From Trebonia sp036509215 (GTDB taxonomy: Bacteria; Actinomycetota; Actinomycetes; Streptosporangiales; Streptosporangiaceae): a stretch of 7,805 bases of DNA. The DNA lies in NCBI GenBank assembly GCA_036509215.1, contig DATCGA010000196.1, positions 1-7,805 of the forward strand, given 5' to 3'. Of the stretch, positions 1 to 5,294 are shown one piece after another. The translations under genes were made by a program, and so were the position numbers. Within the stretch, counting starts at the first letter, position 1, and the number at the start of each line of letters is the position of its first letter. The notes under the pieces were generated by a model. That model saw only the letters and a list, made by a program, of their open reading frames with translations. It was not told the origin of the DNA and did no database searches.

Positions 1-19
1 CGGCGTCGACAAGACGCCG
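1..19. other. Short perfect hairpin at the window edge
   Basis: CGGCGTC (1-7) and GACGCCG (13-19) form a 7-bp perfect stem with a 5-base loop. It may be part of the terminator of a gene ending left of the window. It may equally be chance in G+C-rich sequence, since the left context is missing. Confidence 0.3.
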
Positions 20-86
20 CGGCCCGTTCCCATCCCGATGTTGGCCTGTGCGCTCTTGGAAAATGCTTGGCGCTAAGGTCTTGCGT

Positions 87-857
87 GTGACCGCCACTGA
101 CTCAACACCATGGGTGAGCGCCGTCCGCGCCTCCCACGACCGCCTGTCCGCCATCGTCGCCGGACTCGACGCCGACGGCCTGCGCAAGCAGTCTTACGCC
201 AAGGAATGGACCATCGCCGACGTGCTCTCCCACCTGGGCAGCGGCGCGGAGATCTTCATCCTCGTGATCGAGGCGGGCGTGGCCGACGCCGAGCCGCCCA
301 CGATGGAGGCGTTCCAGCCGATCTGGGACACCTGGAACGCCCGCACCCCCGAGGAGCAGGCCGTCCAGTGCACCGCGGCGAACGAGGCGCTGGTCGCACG
401 GGTCGAGTCGCTGAGCGAGGCCGAGCGCGAGTCGTTCACGGTGGTCATGTTCGGCCGGATGACCATGGACCTGGCGGGAGTCCTGGGCATGCGGCTGTCC
501 GAGCACGCCGTGCACGGCTGGGACGTCGAGGTCGCGCTCGACCCGGCCGCGCGGATCGCGCCCGACGCCGTCGGCCTGCTCGCCGTCCGGCTGCCGATGA
601 TGACCGGGTTCATGGGCAAGCAGCAGGAGACCCCGACCACGGTCGCGGTGACCACCACCGATCCGGCGATGACGTTCACCCTCGACACCGGCGGGGTCAC
701 GCTGACGCCGGGCAGCACCGGCGCGTCGGCGTCGCTGGCGCTGCCGGCCGAAGCCTTCGTCAGGCTGGTCTACGGCCGCCTCGACGACGCCGCCGATGTC
801 ACGTCGGCCGTCGGCATCACGGTCCCCGAGCTGCAGACGGTGTTCCCCGGGTTCTAG
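87..857 (+). CDS. Maleylpyruvate isomerase family mycothiol-dependent enzyme (DinB-like fold)
   Basis: Predicted cytosolic enzyme of the MDMPI family, whose members use mycothiol as thiol cofactor and bind a divalent metal. The actual substrate cannot be read from sequence. With the GTG at 87 as start the protein has 256 residues. The N-terminal helical MDMPI domain covers roughly residues 5-150. His49 (in VLSHLG) together with Glu139 and His143 (in SEHAVHGWD, an E-x3-H spacing) match the metal-binding His/Glu/His triad known for the family. The C-terminal part, about residues 160-256, resembles the small MDMPI C-terminal domain. An in-frame ATG exists at 48, but GTG 87 is preferred because AAGG at 75-78 lies 8 bases upstream and family homology begins just after it. 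The first lipoprotein starts 34 bases downstream, so cotranscription is likely. Family assignment is firm; function within the family is unknown. Confidence 0.88.
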   Translation: MTATDSTPWVSAVRASHDRLSAIVAGLDADGLRKQSYAKEWTIADVLSHLGSGAEIFILVIEAGVADAEPPTMEAFQPIWDTWNARTPEEQAVQCTAANEALVARVESLSEAERESFTVVMFGRMTMDLAGVLGMRLSEHAVHGWDVEVALDPAARIAPDAVGLLAVRLPMMTGFMGKQQETPTTVAVTTTDPAMTFTLDTGGVTLTPGSTGASASLALPAEAFVRLVYGRLDDAADVTSAVGITVPELQTVFPGF

Positions 858-891
858 AAAGTCCGGCAGTATCGATCTGAAGGAGACGCCA

Positions 892-1635
892 GTGCCCGCA
901 CGCTCACTCAACCGCCTCGCCGGGGCCGGCTTGCTCGCCGTCACGACCGCCGCGTCGGTCAGCGCCTGCGCCTCGAGCAGCTCGAGCACGTCCGCCCTGG
1001 CCGGCCTGTCGCCCGATCAGATCGTCCAGAAGTCGGTCGCCGACCTGAAGACCGCCTCGAGCGTGCGGATCACCGGCAACGTGGTGAGCTCGGGGCAGCA
1101 CATCGCGGTCAACCTGACCGATGTCGCGGCGAAGGGCTGCCAGGGCACCATCGGCCTGGCAGCCCCCGCCACCTCGAGCAGCAAGGCAGTATCCGGCACG
1201 GCCGACATCATCGAGACCGGCAGTACCGTCTACATGAAGCTGAGCAATAGCTTCTTCACCAGCGCCGGCCTGCCGGCCTCGGATTTCTCCGAGGTGTCCG
1301 GCAAGTACATCAAGCTGGCGTCCGGGTCCAACCTGGCCAGTTTCGCCCAGCTGTGCAATCCGTCGACCATGTCGGGCGCGTTCGCCAAGGAGGACACCGG
1401 CTTCGTCAAGTCCGGGACCGCGACGGTCGGCGGCCAGCCAACGCTGATATTCAAGCAGCCCAAGAATCCCTCCAACGGCACCGTCTACGTTTCGGAGTCG
1501 GCCACCCCGCAGATCCTCCGCATTGCCGGGCCGGCCGGCCAGGGGTCGATCGACTTCTCCGACTACAACGCGACCGCCACGATCACCGCGCCTCCGGCCA
1601 GCGAGATCATCGACGGCAGCAAGTTCGGAATTTGA
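892..1635 (+). CDS. Secreted lipoprotein, paralog 1 of 3
   Basis: A 247-residue exported lipoprotein, predicted to be anchored on the outer face of the membrane. The N-terminus has Arg4 and Arg8, a hydrophobic stretch at about 9-22 and a lipobox VSAC with Cys26 as the lipidated residue, followed by a Ser-rich linker. The mature domain starts with a helix-like segment (SPDQIVQKSVADLKTASSVR) and continues in beta-rich sequence ending in TATITAPP. Two further cysteines, Cys83 (KGCQGT) and Cys155 (QLCNPS), are conserved in both paralogs and probably form a disulfide. The overall layout resembles the LppX/LprG type of actinobacterial lipoproteins, which bind lipids in a beta-sheet cup, but this is inference from architecture. 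A longer in-frame ORF opens at 796 inside the previous gene. GTG 892 is chosen because GAAGGAG at 879-885 lies 6 bases upstream and the signal peptide begins there. It is the most divergent of the three copies. Confidence 0.85.
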   Translation: MPARSLNRLAGAGLLAVTTAASVSACASSSSSTSALAGLSPDQIVQKSVADLKTASSVRITGNVVSSGQHIAVNLTDVAAKGCQGTIGLAAPATSSSKAVSGTADIIETGSTVYMKLSNSFFTSAGLPASDFSEVSGKYIKLASGSNLASFAQLCNPSTMSGAFAKEDTGFVKSGTATVGGQPTLIFKQPKNPSNGTVYVSESATPQILRIAGPAGQGSIDFSDYNATATITAPPASEIIDGSKFGI

Positions 1636-1683
1636 CCCACGTTCGGATGTAAATAACGGTCAGCCATCAGTTCGCGTCAATGG

Positions 1684-1711
1684 TTGATTGTGTGCTAACT
1701 CGGCGTAACAT
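1684..1711 (+). promoter_or_regulatory. Candidate sigma70-type promoter upstream of lipoprotein 2
   Basis: TTGATT (1684-1689) and TAACAT (1706-1711) are separated by 16 bases and resemble -35 and -10 boxes of a housekeeping promoter. They lie in a locally A+T-richer 138-base gap between lipoprotein genes 1 and 2, about 60 bases before the GTG at 1774. If real, lipoproteins 2 and 3 can be transcribed independently of the first two genes. This rests on consensus matching only. Confidence 0.45.
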
Positions 1712-1736
1712 TCACCGGGTTGTCTCCGGAGCGGCG

Positions 1737-1776
1737 CGCCACTTCCGGTCGCGTCGATCCGAAGGAAGCGCCAGTG
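1737..1776 (+). repeat. Conserved leader/start block of lipoprotein 2, repeated before lipoprotein 3
   Basis: The bases before the GTG of lipoprotein 2 contain CGCCAnTTCCGGTCGC (1737-1752), then GAAGGAA and CGCCAGTG. The same blocks occur before lipoprotein 3 at 3429-3444 and 3452-3466. Lipoprotein 1 shares only GAAGGA and CGCCAGTG. Duplication of genes 2 and 3 therefore included the 5' untranslated region. Confidence 0.7.
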
Positions 1777-2538
1777 CCATCCCTCATGCGCATTGTCCCG
1801 GCCGGCATTCTCGCCGCCGTCATCATCCTCTCGACGGCCGCCTGCGGCTCAGCTAGGTCAGGCGCCTCCGGCGTGTCACCGACGCCGGCCGCATCGCCCC
1901 TCGCCGGGCTGACCGCCAACCAGATCATCCAGAAGGCGCTGAACGATCTGACCACCGCGTCGAGTGTCCGGGTCGTCGGCAAGGGCGCCAATTCGGGGGA
2001 GAACTTCGCGTTCGACCTCACCGACGTGGCCGCTCACGGGTGCCAGGGCACCATGACGATGACACGCACCGCCGCATCGCCCGGTGACGCGGGCACCGGC
2101 GCGTTTGACCTGATCGAGGCAGACGGCACCGGGTATGTGAAGATCAGCCAGGGTTACCTCAAGAGCGTTGGCGCGCCCGCCTCGGCCCTGGCCGAGCTAA
2201 ACGGCAAGTACCTCAAGGTGACGTCCGCGTCCGTGATCGCCGAGTTCGGCCCGTTCTGTGACCTGTCAGACCTGGCCAAGGACATCGCCAAGAAGATACC
2301 TGGCTTCGCCAAGGCCGGAACCGCGACCGTAGACGGCCGGCCCGTGCTCGCGTTCAAGCGGCCGAACAACGCTGCCGACGGCACCGTCTACATCTCGGAC
2401 TCCGACACGCCTGAGATCGTCAGCTTCTCGGGACCGGCTCGTGAAGGATCCTACGACTTCACCAACTACAACGCGCGCGCCACGATCACCGCACCGCCGT
2501 CCGGCGACGTCGTCGTTGATAGCAATCTCGCCGGCTAG
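1774..2538 (+). CDS. Secreted lipoprotein, paralog 2 of 3
   Basis: A 254-residue lipoprotein of the same family as its neighbours. Arg6 is followed by a hydrophobic segment, a lipobox TAAC with Cys24 lipidated, and a Gly/Ser/Pro/Ala linker up to about residue 42. The mature domain begins LAGLTANQIIQKALNDL and ends in the shared YNARATITAPP segment. Cys90 (HGCQGT) and Cys162 (FCDLS) align exactly with those of paralog 3. The in-frame ORF opens at 1720, but GTG 1774 is chosen because GAAGGAAG at 1761-1768 lies 5 bases upstream and the same CGCCAGTG start context occurs in all three paralogs. ATG 1786 is a possible alternative. The TAG stop lies inside the CTAG at which an IS element inserted, and the duplicated CTAG preserved the stop codon. 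Ligand and role are unknown; an LppX/LprG-like lipid-binding role is a guess. Confidence 0.85.
   Translation: MPSLMRIVPAGILAAVIILSTAACGSARSGASGVSPTPAASPLAGLTANQIIQKALNDLTTASSVRVVGKGANSGENFAFDLTDVAAHGCQGTMTMTRTAASPGDAGTGAFDLIEADGTGYVKISQGYLKSVGAPASALAELNGKYLKVTSASVIAEFGPFCDLSDLAKDIAKKIPGFAKAGTATVDGRPVLAFKRPNNAADGTVYISDSDTPEIVSFSGPAREGSYDFTNYNARATITAPPSGDVVVDSNLAG
2535..2538. repeat. Target-site duplication CTAG, left copy
   Basis: CTAG directly abuts the left inverted repeat and is repeated at 3421-3424 next to the right one. Its last three bases are the TAG stop of lipoprotein 2. IS5-group elements are known to favour YTAR targets such as CTAG. Confidence 0.8.
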
Positions 2539-2560
2539 AGCCTGTCCGGTCGATCATGTG
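2539..2560. repeat. Left terminal inverted repeat of the IS element
   Basis: 22 bases, beginning AGCCTGTCCGG and ending ATCATGTG, exactly complementary to 3399-3420. The match stops at 2561 (A on the left against T in the complement of the right end). Confidence 0.92.
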
Positions 2561-2590
2561 ACTTTGGGCAGTCCTGCTCGTTGTCCTGGC

Positions 2591-3093
2591 ATGGGGCGGG
2601 GTGATCTGACAGACGCTGAGTGGGAGCAGTTGCGGCCGTTTCTGCCGGTCAGCAATAGGCGGTGCGGACGGTGGCGTGATCACCGACAGGTGATCGACGG
2701 GATTCTCCACCGGATCCGGACCGGGGCGCACTGGCGCGACCTTCCCGGGCGGTTCGGCCCGTGGAAGACCGTGTACGAGCGCCATCGGCTGTGGTCGGCG
2801 GACGGGACCTGGGAATACCTGCTCCAGCAGATCCAGGCCGCCGCCGACGCGGACGGTGAGGTCGACTGGGACATCTCGGTCGACTCCACTACCGTGCGCG
2901 CCCATCAGCACGCCGCCGGCGCCCGTATCGCGCCGCCCGCACCGGTTCCAAAAGGGGGACGCAGGCAGCGAACTGACGGGCGATCAACAAGCTCAAGCAG
3001 TTCCGCGCGGTCGCCACCCGCTACGACAAGCGCCGCTACATCTACCTCGGCACGACGACGGCCGCCGCGCTGGTCATCTGGCTGCGCTCTTGA
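2591..3093 (+). pseudogene. IS5-family transposase, centre deleted and frame-shifted
   Basis: The N-terminal part starts at ATG 2591 (MGRGDLTDAEWEQLRPFLP) and contains the DUF4096-type region typical of IS5-family transposases (WRDHRQVIDGILHRIRTGAHWRDLP, then a GPWKTVYERHRLW motif). It runs through the first catalytic Asp region (DISVDSTTVRAHQHAAGA) to about 2979, some 128 codons. Homology resumes in a different frame (+2 to +1) at about 2977 with RAINKLKQFRAVATRYDKR and ends WLRS at TGA 3091-3093. The second catalytic Asp block (family form DKAYS) and the Glu expected just before RAIN are absent; the codon there reads TGA. About 100 or more residues of the catalytic core are therefore missing, estimated from memory of full-length relatives. 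Read without the shift, the first frame stays open as nonsense to the TAG at 3422-3424. No active transposase can be made. Confidence 0.88.
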
Positions 3094-3334
3094 ACACACC
3101 GTCCGGCCGCTGATGCCCGCAAGGCACCAGCCCGCCCTGCGCATCGAAGACCTCGGCGTCGAGGCCGGCGTTCACCCAGACGGAGATACCCTGCCCGTGC
3201 ACCACCACGTTGAACGGCGCATTCTCCGGATCCGCCCGCGTCGCGACTGTGAGCACCTCGCCCGGACGCATCCAGTGATCCGTCCCCCAAGGCTCGACCC
3301 ACAAGCACAACCGGGAATCCGTCTCGTTGCTCAC
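3074..3334 (-). CDS. Small conserved-looking protein of unknown function, cargo inside the IS element
   Basis: An 86-residue ORF antisense to the transposase, lying almost wholly between the transposase stop and the right inverted repeat and overlapping the last 18 transposase bases. The suggested start is GTG 3334 (VSNETDSRLCLWVEPWG). The reading frame is open to 3469, and an in-frame ATG inside the right inverted repeat (3403) is an alternative; neither has a convincing ribosome binding site. The sequence is rich in alternating hydrophobic residues and Trp (LWVEPWGTDHWM, FNVVVHGQGISVWVN, VPCGHQRP), which suggests a small soluble beta-sandwich. By hand count about five sixths of codons end in G or C, matching real genes here. 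It resembles small hypothetical proteins seen in actinobacteria, but I cannot name a family. The tail DGVFKSAAR comes from the junction with the transposase, so the original C-terminus may have been near CGHQRP. Confidence 0.55.
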   Translation of the reverse strand: MSNETDSRLCLWVEPWGTDHWMRPGEVLTVATRADPENAPFNVVVHGQGISVWVNAGLDAEVFDAQGGLVPCGHQRPDGVFKSAAR

Positions 3335-3398
3335 ATCGGTCCAGGGAACACTCCGGGGCCCTGCACATCGGTCCTGGCCACACCGGAACGCTACCCGA

Positions 3399-3420
3399 CA
3401 CATGATCGACCGGACAGGCT
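3399..3420. repeat. Right terminal inverted repeat of the IS element
   Basis: Perfect 22-base inverted copy of 2539-2560, beginning CACATGATC and ending CCGGACAGGCT. It lies about 300 bases beyond the transposase stop codon, much farther than is usual for compact IS5-type elements, because the cargo ORF sits between. Confidence 0.92.
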
Positions 3421-3424
3421 CTAG
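3421..3424. repeat. Target-site duplication CTAG, right copy
   Basis: Second copy of CTAG, directly after the right inverted repeat. Joining the sequence before 2539 to that after 3424 restores a plain TAG stop of lipoprotein 2 followed by 39 bases before the start of lipoprotein 3. Confidence 0.8.
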
Positions 3425-3463
3425 CTCACGCCAGTTCCGGTCGCCCCCTTCGAAGGAACGCCA

Positions 3464-4237
3464 GTGCAATCCCTCCTGCGTACTGTCCCGGCCGGGTTCC
3501 TGGCCGCCGCCGTCATCCTCTCGGCGGCCGCCTGCGGCTCTGCCGGGTCAGGCGCCTCCGGCGCGTCGCAGACGCCGGCCGCATCGCCCCTGGCCGGACT
3601 GACCGCCGACCAGATTGCCCAGCAGGCGCTGAAGGACCTGCGGGCCGCTTCGAGTGTGCAGATCAGTGGCAGAGTGCCATCGCAACAGGGGAACGTGGCG
3701 TTCGACATCACCGACGTCGCCCCCGCGACCTGCAAAGGGACGATCGTCCTGACCCCCACCGCCGCATCGGCCGGCACCTCGGAATCGGTCACGATTGGCA
3801 TCATCCAGGTGCATGGCATCGCGTATCTCAAGCCCAGCAGGAGCTACCTGGAGTATCTGCACGCACCCGCCTGGATGTACCCCGAGGTGAACGGCAAGTA
3901 CATCAAGTCGACGTCCGATGCCGCGCTGGCGGACATGTCCAAGGTATGCGACCTGCAGAGCATGGTCGGCTTGTTTACCCAGGGTGGCACCGGCTTCGTC
4001 AAGGCCTCGTCCGCGACCTTCGGCGGCCGGGCCGCACTGATTTTGAATCAGCCGTATGCGAGACCCGCCAACACCATGTACGTCTCGGACTCCGCTACGC
4101 CACAGTTCCTCGACATTCAGCAGACGGCTGAACCGGGGGTTTTTATCGACTTCGACAACTTCAACGCGCCGGTCGCCATCGCCGCCCCACCAGCCGCGAA
4201 CATCGCCAAGCTCACGGGCGGCGAATCCCTCGACTAA
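3464..4237 (+). CDS. Secreted lipoprotein, paralog 3 of 3
   Basis: A 257-residue lipoprotein starting at GTG 3464, with GAAGGAA at 3452-3458 just upstream. The signal peptide (Arg6, hydrophobic 8-20) ends in a lipobox AAAC with Cys24 lipidated. Signal, linker (GSGASG, TPAASPLAGLTADQ) and first helix are nearly the same as in paralog 2, showing a recent duplication. Cys90 (ATCKGT) and Cys162 (VCDLQS) occupy the same positions as in paralog 2. The central part (residues about 105-145) and the C-terminus (FNAPVAIAAPP, then a tail ending GGESLD) are more divergent, as expected for paralogs that have specialised. Before the IS insertion only about 40 bases separated it from paralog 2, so it was probably cotranscribed. 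It may now depend on read-through of the element or on promoter activity from within it. Function unknown. Confidence 0.85.
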   Translation: MQSLLRTVPAGFLAAAVILSAAACGSAGSGASGASQTPAASPLAGLTADQIAQQALKDLRAASSVQISGRVPSQQGNVAFDITDVAPATCKGTIVLTPTAASAGTSESVTIGIIQVHGIAYLKPSRSYLEYLHAPAWMYPEVNGKYIKSTSDAALADMSKVCDLQSMVGLFTQGGTGFVKASSATFGGRAALILNQPYARPANTMYVSDSATPQFLDIQQTAEPGVFIDFDNFNAPVAIAAPPAANIAKLTGGESLD

Positions 4238-4245
4238 CCGGCTCC

Positions 4246-4283
4246 GAGCGCGGCCGGTCAGTCCGACTAGTCCGGCCGTGCTC
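4246..4283 (+). terminator. Stem-loop terminator candidate after lipoprotein 3
   Basis: GAGCGCGGCCGG (4246-4257) pairs with CCGGCCGTGCTC (4272-4283) in a 12-bp stem with one G-U pair and a 14-base loop, beginning 9 bases after the stop codon. There is no T-tract, which is common for actinobacterial terminators. It probably ends the lipoprotein transcript. Confidence 0.65.
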
Positions 4284-4312
4284 TCCCAGAGGATTCGTCA
4301 ACTAGATGGTAG

Positions 4313-4329
4313 TCGAGTATCTTCGAGTA
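4313..4329. promoter_or_regulatory. Tandem TCGAGTA repeats, candidate operator of the GntR-XRE operon
   Basis: TCGAGTA occurs at 4313-4319 and 4323-4329, a 10-base period that places both copies on the same face of the helix. They lie in the A+T-richer stretch between the terminator and the 19-codon ORF, 58-74 bases before ATG 4387. TATCTT (4318-4323) and TAGCAT (4328-4333), both of TAnnnT form, could serve as -10 boxes overlapping the repeats, but no good -35 box is seen. The position fits an autoregulatory site for the downstream regulator; this is inference. Confidence 0.4.
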
Positions 4330-4386
4330 GCATTGTGCGTGGCACGATAGTCCCGACGAGCTGATCGCCCCCCAGGAGAGCCAGCC

Positions 4387-4446
4387 ATGCAGCGCACCCC
4401 AGCCTGCGCACCGTCGGCCCTGCCCAACGGCGGGCCGGAATCATGA
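4387..4446 (+). CDS. 19-codon leader ORF coupled to the GntR-XRE regulator
   Basis: ATG 4387 is preceded by AGGAG at 4374-4378 with an 8-base spacer, a better ribosome binding site than that of the regulator itself. The predicted peptide is MQRTPACAPSALPNGGPES. Its TGA (4444-4446) overlaps the ATG of the regulator (4443-4445) as ATGA, so regulator translation is probably coupled to it. The composition gives no hint of a membrane segment or known peptide family. It may be a pure translational entry site or a regulatory leader peptide. Alternatively the true regulator start could lie elsewhere, but the domain homology begins right after 4443. Confidence 0.5.
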   Translation: MQRTPACAPSALPNGGPES

Positions 4447-5279
4447 CGGCGGCGGCCGGCGCCGCCCTGCCCAAGTACCTGCGGGTCGCCGCGGCCATCC
4501 GGCGGCAGATCGCGGACGGCGCCCTGCGGCCGGGCCAGCCCGCGCCGAGCGGCGCCGAGCTCAGCCGGGCCTTCGGGTTCTCGACGCTGACCTGCCGCAA
4601 GGCGCTCCGCGCGCTGATCGCGGAGGGCCTTTTGGTGCCCGGCCCGAGCAGCAACGCCCGGCCCCGCGTCGCCGACCCGCAAGCCCCCGAGCTGGAACGC
4701 GATCTCGCCGACGCCGCCCGCGCGCTGTCGGCCGGGCTCGCCGCCAGGCGGCACGCGGCCGGGCTGACCCAGGCCGAGCTGGCCGCCCTCGCCCGGGTCT
4801 CGGTCACCACCGTCGGCCACGCAGAAACGGGCCGGACCTGGCAGTCGCGCCGTTTCTGGGAACGCGCCGACGACGCCCTGCGGGCGTCCGGCGACCTGAT
4901 CGGGCTGCACGACGCCTTCCGCGCCGCCAGCTCCCCGCAGCGAGGCCAAAGATCAACAACAGATTCGATCGAACGGTCCGTTGGCCCCACCCGTCTCGCC
5001 AACGCGTCCTCGAGAACGGCCGCCGCAACGGCTGGCCTCTTCTGCCGAGACGCCGCGCACGCAACCGCAGGCCAAGTCGGGCCACCCCGGGTCGGTTCGG
5101 CCCCGGTCGGTCCGTCGCGCATCGTCATCGTCTGGACCGACGGCAGCATCACCACCGTCCACGCGCCCGACGTCTTCACGGGCCCGCCGGACGTCACCCG
5201 GCCGCACCTCGAAGGCCGTCAGCCCCGGACCGCGAACCCCGCCCAGGGAACTGAGGCGCAGGACGCACCCCCTGGCTGA
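4443..5279 (+). CDS. Transcriptional regulator with GntR winged helix plus XRE-type HTH
   Basis: A 278-residue protein with two predicted DNA-binding domains. Residues about 9-75 form a GntR-type winged HTH (PKYLRVAAAIRRQIADGALRPG, then SGAELSRAFGFSTLTCRKALRALIAEGLLV). Residues about 96-150 form a Cro/XRE-type HTH (LAARRHAAGLTQAELAALARVSVTTVGHAETG). Residues about 162-224 are Ala/Gly/Pro/Arg-rich and probably disordered. A short strand-like segment, RIVIVWTDGSITTVHAPDVF (226-245), follows, and then a polar tail. No GntR effector-binding domain (FCD, UTRA or aminotransferase type) is present, so any signal input must come from the C-terminal half or a partner. The start ATG 4443 has only a weak GGAA upstream and overlaps the 19-codon ORF, implying coupled translation. 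It may autoregulate through the repeats at 4313-4329. Domain calls are firm; targets are unknown. Confidence 0.82.
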   Translation: MTAAAGAALPKYLRVAAAIRRQIADGALRPGQPAPSGAELSRAFGFSTLTCRKALRALIAEGLLVPGPSSNARPRVADPQAPELERDLADAARALSAGLAARRHAAGLTQAELAALARVSVTTVGHAETGRTWQSRRFWERADDALRASGDLIGLHDAFRAASSPQRGQRSTTDSIERSVGPTRLANASSRTAAATAGLFCRDAAHATAGQVGPPRVGSAPVGPSRIVIVWTDGSITTVHAPDVFTGPPDVTRPHLEGRQPRTANPAQGTEAQDAPPG

Positions 5280-5294
5280 CCGCCTCGGCGTGGC

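Larger units (their letters stand above)
2539..3420 (+). mobile_element. IS5-family-derived element (882 bp), non-autonomous, with antisense cargo ORF
   Basis: The element is bounded by perfect 22-bp terminal inverted repeats at 2539-2560 and 3399-3420 (outer end AGCCTGTCCGG) and flanked by CTAG on both sides (2535-2538 and 3421-3424). Because CTAG is palindromic, the target duplication could be CTAG or only TA, in which case the repeats extend by one or two bases. Inside are a 5' transposase fragment (2591 to about 2979), a 3' transposase fragment (about 2977-3093), and then about 300 bp unrelated to the transposase that hold an antisense ORF (3334-3074). The transposase lacks its central part, so the element cannot move itself. 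Intact ends and intact target duplication suggest it was mobilised by a related transposase elsewhere in the genome, or decayed after arrival. Confidence 0.88.

Noticed and set aside
102..989. 295-codon open frame on the minus strand opposite the MDMPI gene
   Set aside because: Its translation is Arg/Asp/Gly/His-rich low-complexity sequence typical of the antisense of a G+C-rich gene, while the plus strand encodes a recognisable enzyme with metal-binding residues.
1636..1700. Possible terminator after lipoprotein 1 (short TCAA/TTGA and GACC/GGTC pairings)
   Set aside because: The stems are only four base pairs and interrupted, which is not enough to call a terminator.
2441..3424. Single 327-codon frame covering lipoprotein 2's end and the whole IS element
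   Set aside because: It begins inside lipoprotein 2 in another frame and contains only the N-terminal transposase part; after about 2979 it is out of frame with the transposase C-terminus and reads nonsense.
4298..5197. 299-codon minus-strand frame opposite the GntR-XRE regulator
   Set aside because: Ala/Arg/Ser-rich with no recognisable motif; the opposite strand carries two clear HTH domains.
5280..5294. Bidirectional terminator between the converging regulator and HAD genes
   Set aside because: Only 15 bases lie between the stop codons and no stem-loop is visible there.
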